Source: Olleya aquimaris (GTDB taxonomy: Bacteria; Bacteroidota; Bacteroidia; Flavobacteriales; Flavobacteriaceae). From it: a stretch of DNA of 64,000 bases. The position numbers and the translations under genes are program-made. The notes beneath the pieces are model-generated. The model was not told the origin of the DNA. It was given only the letters and a program-made list of their open reading frames with translations, and searched no databases. Below are positions 1 through 8,215 of the stretch, one piece after another. The DNA lies in contig NZ_QLLO01000004.1 of NCBI RefSeq assembly GCF_003259525.1, positions 62,001 through 126,000 on the forward strand, in the 5' to 3' direction. The stretch's first letter is position 1. Each line of letters starts with the position of its first letter.

Positions 1-2265
1 CATACTTGGTCTTTTAATTCTGAAGGAACAGGTGTCAATGCTGAGCCAGGAAGTGGTACCACAATTATGGGTTATGCAGGAATTACAGGTGGTAATGATG
101 TACAAGACCATAGTGATCCTTATTTTCATTATCATAGTATCAGACAGATTTTAAACAATGTTACAAGTGGTGCTAATCAATGTGCTACAACAACCAATAT
201 TTCTAATAACCCTCCAGTTGCAAATGCTGGCTTAGATTACACTATACCTAATGGTACTGCTTTTGTTTTAAAAGGAGCTGCTTCAGATCCAGATCCTACT
301 GATACTTTAACCTATTGTTGGGAACAAATTGATAATGGTGTAACCACTAATAGCACCTTTGGACCAACAAAAACTACTGGTGCAGTTTGGAGGTCTAGAC
401 CACCAAGTACTTCACCAAATAGATATATGCCAATTTTAAGCCGAGTTTTAAATGGACAGCTAACAGAGTCAAATCCTGTTGAAACTGTTGATAATACGTC
501 TTGGGAAACCGTATCTACAGTAGGAAGAACATTAAATTTTGCATTAACTGTTAGAGATCGTTCAGAAGCTGGTGGAGTCGGTCAATCACCTCAAACAAGT
601 TTTGATACCATGCAAGTTACAGTTGATGGTTCTTCAGGACCTTTTAGTGTCACTTCACAAACTACCAATGAAACATGGGATGCAGGTTCAACACAAACTG
701 TAACTTGGAATGTTGCCGGAACTAGTGGAGGTGCAGTAAATACACCAACAGTAAACATATTGTTATCTACAGATGGAGGTTTAACATTTCCATATACTTT
801 AGCGTCTAATGTACCAAATGATGGTTCGCATGATGTAACAGTACCTTCAACTGGTGGAGATACAAGTATGGCTAGAGTTATTGTAGAAGGTAATAATAAT
901 ATTTTCTATGCAGTAAACTCTACCAACTTCTCAATACAAGAATCTGAGTTTGTAATTACCGTATCTAATCCAGATATTGATGTATGTCAGCCAAATGATG
1001 CTGTTTATAACTATACCTATAATACTTTTTTAGGATTTAGTGATACTACAAATTTGAGTGTTACAGGTTTACCAGGTGGTACTTCCGCAATTATTAGCCC
1101 AAATACTGCTTCTGCAGATGGAGATACAGGAACTGTTACTGTTTCAGGTACAGGTAGTTTGGCAATTGGAAATTATACCTTTACTCTACAAGGTACTTCT
1201 GGGTCAATAACCAAAACGGTTGACCTATCTTTTAATGTATTTAGTAGTACACTTAACCCTGTGACATTGTCATCACCAGCAAATGGAACTGTTGATGTAC
1301 CAGCAAACGGAGATTTGGTGTGGATTGCAGATTCTAATGCTGTAGATTATTTAGTCGAAATTTCTTCAGATTCTGGTTTTGGTACTATTGTAGAGTCTGC
1401 ATCAGTTCAAACAAATACATATACCACTACCATGTTAAATGCAGATACACAATATTTTTGGAGGGTGACTTCTTCTAATAATTGTGTCACAGCAAGTCCA
1501 TCTTCAGTATTTAATTTTACTACAGCAGTTTTGACCTGTAATAATGTTTTTAATGCAACAGACACACCTATAACTATTGCTAGTTCTGGTTCTAATGCTA
1601 ATTACACTTCAGTTATCAATATTCCAGAAAATTTAGAAATCACAGACATTAATGTTAGAATAAATATTGATCACGCTTGGAACAGTGATTTAGATATCTT
1701 TTTAATAAGTCCTTTAGGTACAATTGTTGAACTCTCAACAGATAATGGTGGTTCTGGCGATAATTATACAAATACAATATTTGATCAAGAAGCAACTAAT
1801 TTAATAACCTCAGGATCGTCTCCTTTTACTGGGACTTTTGTTCCTGAAGGTGATTTATCTGTTTTATATGGAGAATTTACAGCTGGAGATTGGACCTTGT
1901 CTGTAGATGATGATTATGGACCAGCAGATGGAGGTGCAATTATAGAATTTTCAATAGATTTATGTGTTTTAGGAAGCTTTGCAACATTATCAACCGACAC
2001 ATTTGAAGATAAAACCACCAAATTTGCTGTCTATCCAAATCCTAATAATGGTGAGTTTACAATTGAATTAAATAATAATAATTTTGATAATACTATACAA
2101 ATGGATGTGTTTGATGTAAGAGGTAGAAAGGTTTATAATAACTTATTTGAAAACTCTAATAATTTTAATCAAACAATACACTTAAATAACGTAGAAGCTG
2201 GTTTGTATTTATTAAATATAACCGATGGTAATTTAACTTTAACCAAAAAGCTAATTATTAAATAA
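1..2265 (+). CDS. Secreted reprolysin-like zinc metallopeptidase with P-domain and T9SS sorting domain (5' partial)
   Basis: The frame is open from the first base, so only the C-terminal 754 residues are visible; the signal peptide, propeptide and most of the catalytic domain lie upstream. The first residues, HTWSFNSEGTG, followed about 20 residues later by IMGYAG, match the end of the HExxHxxGxxH zinc motif and the Met-turn of M12B (reprolysin-like) peptidases of Bacteroidota, so His1 is probably the third zinc ligand. After it come a PKD-like stretch with PPVANAG (about 70-110), an Fn3-like domain (about 418-512), a proprotein-convertase P-domain (about 515-657, AWNSDLDIFLISP) and a C-terminal type A sorting domain (from about 675, FAVYPNPNNGEF, ending in KKLIIK). 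The last domain predicts export through the type IX system with cleavage at the outer membrane. Peptidase class is inferred from a short remnant; the T9SS call is firm. Confidence 0.85.
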   Translation, partial: HTWSFNSEGTGVNAEPGSGTTIMGYAGITGGNDVQDHSDPYFHYHSIRQILNNVTSGANQCATTTNISNNPPVANAGLDYTIPNGTAFVLKGAASDPDPTDTLTYCWEQIDNGVTTNSTFGPTKTTGAVWRSRPPSTSPNRYMPILSRVLNGQLTESNPVETVDNTSWETVSTVGRTLNFALTVRDRSEAGGVGQSPQTSFDTMQVTVDGSSGPFSVTSQTTNETWDAGSTQTVTWNVAGTSGGAVNTPTVNILLSTDGGLTFPYTLASNVPNDGSHDVTVPSTGGDTSMARVIVEGNNNIFYAVNSTNFSIQESEFVITVSNPDIDVCQPNDAVYNYTYNTFLGFSDTTNLSVTGLPGGTSAIISPNTASADGDTGTVTVSGTGSLAIGNYTFTLQGTSGSITKTVDLSFNVFSSTLNPVTLSSPANGTVDVPANGDLVWIADSNAVDYLVEISSDSGFGTIVESASVQTNTYTTTMLNADTQYFWRVTSSNNCVTASPSSVFNFTTAVLTCNNVFNATDTPITIASSGSNANYTSVINIPENLEITDINVRINIDHAWNSDLDIFLISPLGTIVELSTDNGGSGDNYTNTIFDQEATNLITSGSSPFTGTFVPEGDLSVLYGEFTAGDWTLSVDDDYGPADGGAIIEFSIDLCVLGSFATLSTDTFEDKTTKFAVYPNPNNGEFTIELNNNNFDNTIQMDVFDVRGRKVYNNLFENSNNFNQTIHLNNVEAGLYLLNITDGNLTLTKKLIIK

Positions 2266-2280
2266 TCAATTTAAGTTTAA

Positions 2281-2313
2281 AAAAAGGGGAAGCTTTTTGC
2301 TTCCCCTTTTTTT
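2281..2313. terminator. Bidirectional intrinsic terminator
   Basis: Stem GGGGAAGC (2286-2293), loop TTTTT, GCTTCCCC (2299-2306), flanked by an A-run on the left and a T-run on the right. It lies between the convergent peptidase gene and pth and can serve both; the T-run overlaps the pth stop codon. Confidence 0.9.
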
Positions 2314-2947
2314 ATTTTCCGTTAAAGTTATTCATGGTATTATTTATACCAGCTAATCCAAAAGATTTTATAACCTCTACTGCTTTTTCTAAACGCTCTG
2401 GTAGATGTTTAATTTCTTCTTCTTCCCATTCGCCTAGCACATAATCAACTTGTCTACCTTTGCTAAAAGCATCACTAATACCAAATCTAAACCTGTTGTA
2501 TTTAGTGCTATTTAATGTGTTTTGTATGTCTTTTAAACCGTTATGTCCACCATCACTTCCTTTTGTTTTTATTCTTAAGCTTCCAAAAGGTAAATTTAAA
2601 TCGTCAGTAATAACTAATAAGTTTTCTAAGGGTACTTTTTCTTTGGTCAACCAGTACTGCACTGCTTTACCACTAAGATTCATATAAGTACTTGGTTTAA
2701 GTAAAATAAAAGTTCTGCCTTTTAATTTATATATGGCAACATCACCTAATTTTTGAGTTTCAAAAGAAAGCGATTCTTTTTCTGCTAAAAAATCTAACAC
2801 TTTAAAACCAATATTGTGTCTAGTGTTAGTGTATTTTTCACCAATATTCCCGAGTCCTACTATTAGAAATTTTTTCATTGGGTTAGATTCTTCAACTATA
2901 ATATTGTTTGTTTCTGAAAGAAATAAAGATTTAATAAATTTCCACAT
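2312..2947 (-). CDS. pth: Peptidyl-tRNA hydrolase
   Basis: Cytosolic Pth family enzyme that releases peptides from prematurely dropped peptidyl-tRNA. Visible family motifs are FLIVGLGNIG (about 28-36), TRHNIGF with the catalytic His at about 44, STYMNLSG (about 86-93), DDLNLPFG with the catalytic Asp near 116 and GGHNGL (about 133-138). At 211 residues it is longer than the usual 190 because of an N-terminal extension of about 23 residues. The upstream start (MWKFIK) is kept because a perfect -7 promoter box lies 16 bases before it; the inner Met24 (MKKFLIVG) is the alternative. It lies 77 bases downstream of rplY and has its own promoter. Confidence 0.95.
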   Translation of the reverse strand: MWKFIKSLFLSETNNIIVEESNPMKKFLIVGLGNIGEKYTNTRHNIGFKVLDFLAEKESLSFETQKLGDVAIYKLKGRTFILLKPSTYMNLSGKAVQYWLTKEKVPLENLLVITDDLNLPFGSLRIKTKGSDGGHNGLKDIQNTLNSTKYNRFRFGISDAFSKGRQVDYVLGEWEEEEIKHLPERLEKAVEVIKSFGLAGINNTMNNFNGK

Positions 2948-2963
2948 TATAATTGATTTTTTT

Positions 2964-2971
2964 CAAAAATA
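2964..2971 (-). promoter_or_regulatory. -7 promoter box of pth
   Basis: Minus strand reads TATTTTTG, a perfect match to the flavobacterial -7 consensus TAnnTTTG, ending 16 bases before the pth start. It overlaps the T-run of the rplY terminator. Confidence 0.6.
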
Positions 2972-3001
2972 AAAAAGCATTCTGAATTAACAGAATGCTT
3001 T
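2971..3001 (-). terminator. Intrinsic terminator of rplY
   Basis: Stem AAAGCATTCTG / CAGAATGCTTT (2974-2984 and 2991-3001) with loop AATTAA. The A-run at 2971-2976 becomes the U-run on the minus strand, just after the rplY stop. Confidence 0.88.
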
Positions 3002-3024
3002 AATTATTTTATAGATTTTATAGT

Positions 3025-3669
3025 CTATTCTTTAACAGCTGCTACATCATCTGTTTCTGTTGCTGGTACGTCACCTGCTTCTACTCCTTCTTCATCTTCA
3101 TCTTCATCGTCTTCAACAACTGCAGCTCTAGAACGTCTTACTAAACATACAACTGTATTATCTGGATGCATAAACTTGTATGCGTCGTTTTCTAATTTAG
3201 TAATGTAAAGTTTGCTACCAATTTTTAAATCAGAAATTTCTGCATCAATAAAGTCTGGTAAATTTCCAGGTATAGCTTTAACTCTTAAACTACGTCTGTT
3301 TTTACGTAAAACACCACCATTTCTAACTCCTCTTGGGTTACCAATAAAGTTTACAGGAATGTCCATTGTAATTTCTTTATCTGCAAAAGTTTGATAGAAA
3401 TCTACGTGTAAGATTCTGTCTGTTACTGGGTGAAATTGGATGTCTTGTAAGATAGCATCTAATTTTTCGCCACTTTCTAGCTCAATCACAACTGTATGCG
3501 CATTTGGCGTGTATACAAGTTTTGAGAAGGCTAATTCTGGTGCAGAGAAATGCACTGGTTTGTCTCCTCCGTATAATACGCAAGGAACCTGACCAGCATT
3601 ACGTAAGGCTTGTGTTGCTTTTTTGCCCACGCTTTCTCTTTTGGATCCGTTGATTGTAATTGATTTCAT
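3025..3669 (-). CDS. rplY: 50S ribosomal protein L25/general stress protein Ctc
   Basis: The product is a 214-residue member of the long (CTC) form of L25, which binds 5S rRNA in the large subunit. The N-terminal L25 domain (about 4-92, with [10 protein letters not shown] and VPCVLYGG) is followed by the TL5-type C-terminal beta domain (about 95-185) and a very acidic tail (about 191-214) common in Bacteroidota. It lies 57 bases downstream of prs on the same strand, a conserved pairing, and is followed by a strong terminator. A separate promoter was not found, so cotranscription with prs is likely. Confidence 0.95.
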   Translation of the reverse strand: MKSITINGSKRESVGKKATQALRNAGQVPCVLYGGDKPVHFSAPELAFSKLVYTPNAHTVVIELESGEKLDAILQDIQFHPVTDRILHVDFYQTFADKEITMDIPVNFIGNPRGVRNGGVLRKNRRSLRVKAIPGNLPDFIDAEISDLKIGSKLYITKLENDAYKFMHPDNTVVCLVRRSRAAVVEDDEDEDEEGVEAGDVPATETDDVAAVKE

Positions 3670-3726
3670 TTTTATTTATATTTATTTATTAATATACAGT
3701 ATTAGGTAGTCAACTTTAATTAGCAA

Positions 3727-4668
3727 CTACATTAAAAATTTAGAGCTTATTGATTTATTGAAGTGTACATTTTGCATGACTTCTGCAAATAAATCCGCAC
3801 AGCTTAAAACTTTTATTTTTTTACTTTCTTGCTTTAAAGGAATAGAGTCTGTTACAATTAATTCTTCTAATTTAGAATTTTCAATTCGCTCATAAGCATT
3901 ACCAGATAATATTGGATGTGTACAAATTGCTCTAACACTAAGTGCGCCTCGTTCCATCATGACGTCTGCAGCTTTGGTTAATGTTCCTGCTGTGTCAACC
4001 ATATCATCTACTAAAACTACATTTTTTCCTGTAACATCACCTATTAACTCCATGTGCGAAATTACATTGGCTTTAGCACGTTGCTTGTAACAAATTACAA
4101 CATCGCTTTCTAAAGCTTTTGAATAAGCGTAAGCACGTTTTGATCCACCCATATCTGGTGAAGCAATAGTTAAGTTTTCTAAGTTTAATTCTTTTAGATA
4201 AGGTAAAAATATAGTAGATGCAAATAGGTGATCCACAGGTTTTTCAAAAAACCCTTGAATCTGATCTGCATGTAAATCCATTGTAATAATTCTAGTTGCA
4301 CCAGCAGCTTCTAACATTTTTGCTACTAATTTAGCTGCAATTGGTACTCTAGGCTTGTCTTTTCTGTCTTGTCTTGCCCAACCAAAATATGGTAAAACTG
4401 CTGTTATATGTCTTGCAGATGCACGTTTTGCTGCATCAATCATTAACAACATTTCCATTAAATTTTCTGAGCTAGGATTGGTAGATCCTATTATAAAAAT
4501 TCGAGTTCCTCTTATAGATTCTTCATAAGATGGTTGAAACTCGCCATCACTATATGTTGAAGTAATTACTTTACCCAACTCTGTCCCGTAGGCAGTAGCA
4601 ATTTTCTCAGCCAAAGTTTTACTTTGGGTGATAGAAAATATTTTAGCTTCTGGCTTAGTATTTGGCAT
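3727..4668 (-). CDS. prs: Ribose-phosphate pyrophosphokinase
   Basis: Cytosolic enzyme making PRPP from ribose 5-phosphate and ATP, feeding nucleotide, histidine and NAD synthesis. It has 313 residues, the usual class I length. Signature parts are FQPSYEESIRG (about 44-54), PYFGWARQDRK (about 93-103, ATP site), ITMDLHADQIQGFF with catalytic His133, and the PRPP loop VLVDDMVDTAGTL (about 218-230). The start MPNTKPEAKIFS is supported by a perfect -7 box about 52 bases upstream. rplY follows. Confidence 0.96.
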   Translation of the reverse strand: MPNTKPEAKIFSITQSKTLAEKIATAYGTELGKVITSTYSDGEFQPSYEESIRGTRIFIIGSTNPSSENLMEMLLMIDAAKRASARHITAVLPYFGWARQDRKDKPRVPIAAKLVAKMLEAAGATRIITMDLHADQIQGFFEKPVDHLFASTIFLPYLKELNLENLTIASPDMGGSKRAYAYSKALESDVVICYKQRAKANVISHMELIGDVTGKNVVLVDDMVDTAGTLTKAADVMMERGALSVRAICTHPILSGNAYERIENSKLEELIVTDSIPLKQESKKIKVLSCADLFAEVMQNVHFNKSISSKFLM

Positions 4669-4720
4669 TGTTAAACAGTTGTTAGGTAGGTTTTTACACT
4701 ACGTCAATTTTTATGAGGTG

Positions 4721-4728
4721 CAAATTTA
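4721..4728 (-). promoter_or_regulatory. -7 promoter box of prs-rplY
   Basis: Minus strand reads TAAATTTG (perfect TAnnTTTG), predicting a leader of about 48 bases before the prs start. No clear TTG element was found at the -33 distance. Confidence 0.55.
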
Positions 4729-4792
4729 GTATAATTTTTGAGGTTTAAAAGATATTACACGCTATTTTTAAAGGAATTATCTAAAATATATT

Positions 4793-4800
4793 TATTTTTG
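4793..4800 (+). promoter_or_regulatory. -7 promoter box of tRNA-Leu
   Basis: TATTTTTG, a perfect TAnnTTTG match, ends 12 bases before the mature tRNA 5' end. Confidence 0.55.
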
Positions 4801-4812
4801 CCACTCTAAATT

Positions 4813-4894
4813 GCTCAAGTGGCGGAATTGGTAGACGCGCTGGATTCAAAATCCAGTTCTTTCGGGAGTGTGGGTTCGATTCCCACCTTGAGTA
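4813..4894 (+). tRNA. tRNA-Leu (anticodon CAA)
   Basis: An 82-base cloverleaf was folded by eye. The acceptor stem is GCTCAAG / CTTGAGT with a terminal G-T pair. The D-arm contains AATTGGTAGA. The anticodon stem CTGGA/TCCAG (4840-4844 and 4852-4856) encloses loop TTCAAAA, giving anticodon CAA at 4847-4849, which reads UUG. There is a long variable arm, as in class II tRNAs, and a T-arm GTGGG-TTCGATT-CCCAC. CCA is not encoded. It has its own promoter and terminator. Confidence 0.97.
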
Positions 4895-4895
4895 C

Positions 4896-4930
4896 AAAAG
4901 GCTTTAGCAATTATGCTTTAGCCTTTTTTT
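4896..4930. terminator. Terminator after tRNA-Leu
   Basis: Outer stem AAAGGCT/AGCCTTT and inner stem AGCA/TGCT around loop ATTA, then seven T residues. The T-run overlaps the stop codon of the convergent LacI-type gene, so it may act in both directions. Confidence 0.8.
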
Positions 4931-5939
4931 ATTTTGAAGACTCTCTTAAAACAATATCTGTTTCAACTGTTTCAGAAGTGGTAGTTGTTATTTTATTTTC
5001 TAATTTATCTATAAGTAATGTTGCTGCTTTTTCGCCAATAATTTCACCATGTTGACTAATGGTACTTAATCTTGGATTGGAGTGTCTGGCTAAAATTCCG
5101 TTAGAAAAAGCTAAAACAGAAACCTCATTAGGGATTTTTATACCTTTTTCTTGAGCTATTTTTAATGCTGCAATAGCTACAGACTCGTTTGAAGCGATTA
5201 TAGCATCAAACGTTTGGTTAAAAAGTGGTTTTACCACAGCTTCATGATTTTTATAATACATTTCATGAGTGGTAATAATTATAGTATCGTCTTTTTCTAA
5301 ATTATTATTTTTTAATCCTGCTAAATAACCATCATATCTTAATTTACCTACACTTAAGTCCATATTAGCTGCAACAAATGCAATTTTTTTGCACCCTTTA
5401 TTTTTTAAATAATTTACTGCATTTACAGATGCCATAAAGTCGTTAGTAATAACCTTGTCACAATCAATATCTTCAACTACTCGATCAAACATAACTAGTG
5501 GGATTTCTTTATCCATACTAGATATAAAATGGTCATATTCTTTTTTTGCTTCAGTTTCTTCAGCAACAGATAAGATAAATCCATCAACAACACCTGTAGA
5601 TAGCATTTCTATAGTTTCAACTTCTTTTTGGTGTGACTCGTTAGATATACAAGTAATTATTTTGTATCCTTTTGAAGTGGCAGTTTTTTCGATACCTTTT
5701 AGTACTTGGGCAAAATAATAATTCAACATATTAGGAATAATTATTCCTATGGTTTTAGTGCGTTGATTTTTTAAACTTAACGCATTAAAATTTGGTGTAT
5801 AGTTTTTCTCTTTAGCGTATGCTTTTATCTCTTCAGAGGTAGTTTTGCTTATCTCTGGGCTGTCATTTAATGCTTTAGACACCGTTGAGATGGACACATT
5901 AAAATGGTTGGCAATATCTTTTAAAGTGATTTTTTTCAT
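4929..5939 (-). CDS. LacI/GalR family transcriptional regulator
   Basis: 336-residue repressor of the usual family length. The N-terminal helix-turn-helix is plain: ITLKDIANHFNVSISTVSKA (residues 3-22), followed by the hinge helix with FNALSLKNQRTKTIG. The rest is a periplasmic-binding-protein-like sensor domain with GIIIPNMLNYYFAQVLKGIE (from about 70), MFDRVVEDIDCDKV and ISNPRLSTISQHG-like end region (about 290-310). It starts 10 bases downstream of the manA stop and is very likely cotranscribed with it, so a sugar or sugar phosphate effector is plausible. No other sugar gene flanks it, so the target is unknown. Confidence 0.92.
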   Translation of the reverse strand: MKKITLKDIANHFNVSISTVSKALNDSPEISKTTSEEIKAYAKEKNYTPNFNALSLKNQRTKTIGIIIPNMLNYYFAQVLKGIEKTATSKGYKIITCISNESHQKEVETIEMLSTGVVDGFILSVAEETEAKKEYDHFISSMDKEIPLVMFDRVVEDIDCDKVITNDFMASVNAVNYLKNKGCKKIAFVAANMDLSVGKLRYDGYLAGLKNNNLEKDDTIIITTHEMYYKNHEAVVKPLFNQTFDAIIASNESVAIAALKIAQEKGIKIPNEVSVLAFSNGILARHSNPRLSTISQHGEIIGEKAATLLIDKLENKITTTTSETVETDIVLRESSK

Positions 5940-5949
5940 AATGTATAGC

Positions 5950-6921
5950 TTATAAATAAACTTCTAATAATTCACTAGATGTTGAAGATAAAGAAATGTT
6001 TTTAATACTAGCAGGAAGTAGTAAAGTTTCCCCTTTTTTTAGTGAATAGATTTTATCATTCCAAGTAAGTTCTACATCACCATCTACACACATATAAATG
6101 ACAAAAGAGTCTAATTTAGAATAATCTTTTTCTAATACGCCTTCAACTTTTAAAAAGTTGCTTTTAAAATAAGGCGAATGGATTAATTTATTGGAGGAAT
6201 TTGGTGTTTTAGTATAGTTTGTTTTGTAGGTTTTATATACTTCAAAATCTAATACTTCTTTGGCTTGTTCTATATGAAGGTCTCGTTTTTGTCCTGTAGT
6301 TTTGTCAACCCGATTATAATCATAAACTCTATAAGTTATATTAGAAGTTTGTTGTATTTCTGCTAACATTACACCTCCTCCAATAGCATGAATACGTCCA
6401 GTTGGGATGTAAAATGCATCTCCTTTAGTTACCTGTTCTTTATGTAAAACATTTAAAATGGTATTGTTTTTTAAATGAGTTTCAAGTTGAGATGGAGTGA
6501 TTTTTTCTTCAAATCCAATAATTAATTCAGCATTTTTTTCTGCTTGCATCACAAACCACATTTCGTTTTTACCAAATGAATTATGACGGGTTTTTGCAAC
6601 GTCATTATTAGGATGAACCTGAACCGATAAGGGTGTGTTAGCATCTATAAACTTGATTAGTAACGGAAAAGCATCACCAAACGTATCATAAACGGATTGT
6701 CCTAAAAATTCGCCTTTAAATTGTTTAATTAATTGTTTTAAGGAAAATCCTTTTAAATCGCCTTCTAAAACTTTAGTTTCATTTGCGTCCACATCAGAAA
6801 TCTCCCATGACTCTCCAATATTGTTATCAGAATAATCTTTACCAAGTTCGGTTTTTAATTTTTCTCCTCCCCAAAGCCTGTAGTTAAAAAGAGGTTGAAA
6901 TTGTAATGGGTATAACGTCAT
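5950..6921 (-). CDS. manA: Class I mannose-6-phosphate isomerase
   Basis: Interconverts mannose 6-phosphate and fructose 6-phosphate in the cytosol. It has 323 residues, like the short class I enzymes of Bacteroidota and Firmicutes (ManA/Pmi type). Zinc ligands can be placed: QVHPNND (Gln101, His103), KNEMW (Glu120) and PTGRIHAIGGG (His178); YDYNRVD near 205-211 is the other family block. C-terminal cupin half ends ELLEVYL. A perfect -7 box lies 21 bases upstream of the start. The LacI-type gene follows after 10 bases. Confidence 0.94.
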   Translation of the reverse strand: MTLYPLQFQPLFNYRLWGGEKLKTELGKDYSDNNIGESWEISDVDANETKVLEGDLKGFSLKQLIKQFKGEFLGQSVYDTFGDAFPLLIKFIDANTPLSVQVHPNNDVAKTRHNSFGKNEMWFVMQAEKNAELIIGFEEKITPSQLETHLKNNTILNVLHKEQVTKGDAFYIPTGRIHAIGGGVMLAEIQQTSNITYRVYDYNRVDKTTGQKRDLHIEQAKEVLDFEVYKTYKTNYTKTPNSSNKLIHSPYFKSNFLKVEGVLEKDYSKLDSFVIYMCVDGDVELTWNDKIYSLKKGETLLLPASIKNISLSSTSSELLEVYL

Positions 6922-6942
6922 GTGTTATTTAAAATAAGAGTT

Positions 6943-6950
6943 CAAATTTA
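6943..6950 (-). promoter_or_regulatory. -7 promoter box of manA-lacI-type operon
   Basis: Minus strand reads TAAATTTG (perfect TAnnTTTG), 21 bases before the manA start. Confidence 0.55.
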
Positions 6951-7019
6951 CCAAACAATACCTTGAATTTATAATTTTTTTAATATTCCTTTTTTTAAAA
7001 GCTTAAAAACACCTACAAT

Positions 7020-7051
7020 TTGGAAACCATTTTTGTTTTTACTTATATTTA
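7020..7051 (+). promoter_or_regulatory. Promoter of the HupE/UreJ-like gene
   Basis: TTG at 7020-7022 and TATATTTA at 7044-7051 (one mismatch to TAnnTTTG) are separated by 21 bases, within the usual flavobacterial spacing; the gene starts 23 bases later. Confidence 0.45.
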
Positions 7052-7074
7052 CGCAACCCTAAAACTTAACTATT

Positions 7075-7665
7075 ATGTTCCAGGAATTTTGGATAAATGT
7101 ACAATACGGAATTAACCATGTACTAGATATAAATGCTTACGATCACGTTTTATTTTTAATTGTTTTGGCAGTGCCATATCTTTTTAGAGATTGGAAGCGT
7201 GTGTTGTGGTTAGTTACAATGTTTACTGTAGGTCATTCTATATCCTTAGTTTTGGCAAGTTTTGGTAAAGTAAAAGTTGATAGTAATTTAATCGAGTTTT
7301 TAATACCATTAACTATTTTGATAGTCGCAATTTACAACGTGTTTACAGCTGGTAAAACTGCTAAAAGCCAGAAGATAGGACTGTTGTTTGTATCCACTTT
7401 ATTTTTTGGATTGGTCCATGGATTTGGTTTTGCTAGAGAGTTTAGAATGAATCTTGATCAAGGCGATAATAGAGTAATTAAACTTCTAGAATTTGCTTTA
7501 GGTATAGAAATAGCCCAAATAATAATTGTGTTTATTGTGTTGTTTTTAGGATACCTTTTTCAAACGGTGTTTAGATTTTCTAAGCGTGACTGGATTATGG
7601 TAATTTCTGCAATTGTCATTGGATTAGTCATCCCAATGTTAATTAATAGTCCCTTTTTAGACTAG
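7075..7665 (+). CDS. HupE/UreJ-like integral membrane protein
   Basis: 196-residue protein with about five to six hydrophobic segments and the HupE/UreJ_2 family look: a short N-terminal loop with GINHVLDINAYDHVLFLIVL (16-35), FTVGHSISLVLASFG (50-64) and LVHGFGFAREF (120-130), with conserved histidines facing the membrane. HupE/UreJ proteins are linked to nickel uptake, but this short Bacteroidota form is common in genomes without urease or hydrogenase and no nickel enzyme lies nearby, so the substrate should be left open. It is a single-gene unit with its own promoter. Confidence 0.8.
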   Translation: MFQEFWINVQYGINHVLDINAYDHVLFLIVLAVPYLFRDWKRVLWLVTMFTVGHSISLVLASFGKVKVDSNLIEFLIPLTILIVAIYNVFTAGKTAKSQKIGLLFVSTLFFGLVHGFGFAREFRMNLDQGDNRVIKLLEFALGIEIAQIIIVFIVLFLGYLFQTVFRFSKRDWIMVISAIVIGLVIPMLINSPFLD

Positions 7666-7702
7666 TTTTCATTAAAGTTTTCATAAAACTTTATATGTTG
7701 AA

Positions 7703-7733
7703 TTGTAATTGAAATATGAAGCGAGTATCTTCG
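7703..7733 (+). promoter_or_regulatory. Candidate promoter of dCMP deaminase-S41 operon
   Basis: TTG at 7703-7705, a 20-base spacer, then TATCTTCG at 7726-7733 (one mismatch to TAnnTTTG). The coding start follows 50 bases later. Confidence 0.4.
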
Positions 7734-7783
7734 TTTATATCATAATGATTGATGCCAAGTGTTTTATTTCCATATAATTAATT

Positions 7784-8215
7784 ATGCCAAAACAAAAACA
7801 ACTTAAATACGATAAAGCATATCTTAGAATAGCTACAGAATGGGGAAAATTATCCTATTGTAAGCGTAAACAAGTAGGGGCTTTAATAGTTAAAGATAGA
7901 ATGATAATTTCTGATGGCTATAATGGTACACCAACTGGCTTTGAAAATTTTTGCGAGGATGAAGAAGGATATACTAAATGGTATGTTTTACACGCAGAAG
8001 CTAATGCTATTTTAAAAGTAGCCTCTTCTACACAATCTTGTAAAGGGGCAACTTTATACATTACTATGTCACCTTGTAAAGAATGTAGTAAGCTTATACA
8101 TCAAGCTGGCATTATTCGTGTGGTATATAACCAAGGATATAAAGACGATTCTGGACTTAAGTTTTTAGAAAAAGCAGGAATAGAATTACAATTAATAGAA
8201 CAATTAGACGCCTAA
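7784..8215 (+). CDS. dCMP deaminase family protein (ComEB-like)
   Basis: 143-residue zinc deaminase expected to convert dCMP to dUMP in pyrimidine deoxynucleotide supply. The active site is complete: HAEANAI (His70, catalytic Glu72) and SPCKECSK (Cys98, Cys101). SDGYNGTPTGFENFCED (44-60) is typical of the deoxycytidylate deaminase branch and separates it from TadA. The stop overlaps the start of the S41 protease gene by one base (TAATG), so the two are translationally linked. Confidence 0.9.
   Translation: MPKQKQLKYDKAYLRIATEWGKLSYCKRKQVGALIVKDRMIISDGYNGTPTGFENFCEDEEGYTKWYVLHAEANAILKVASSTQSCKGATLYITMSPCKECSKLIHQAGIIRVVYNQGYKDDSGLKFLEKAGIELQLIEQLDA

Noticed and set aside
7075-7665. Naming the HupE/UreJ-like protein a nickel transporter for urease or hydrogenase
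   Set aside because: No urease or hydrogenase gene is present and this short form is widespread without them.
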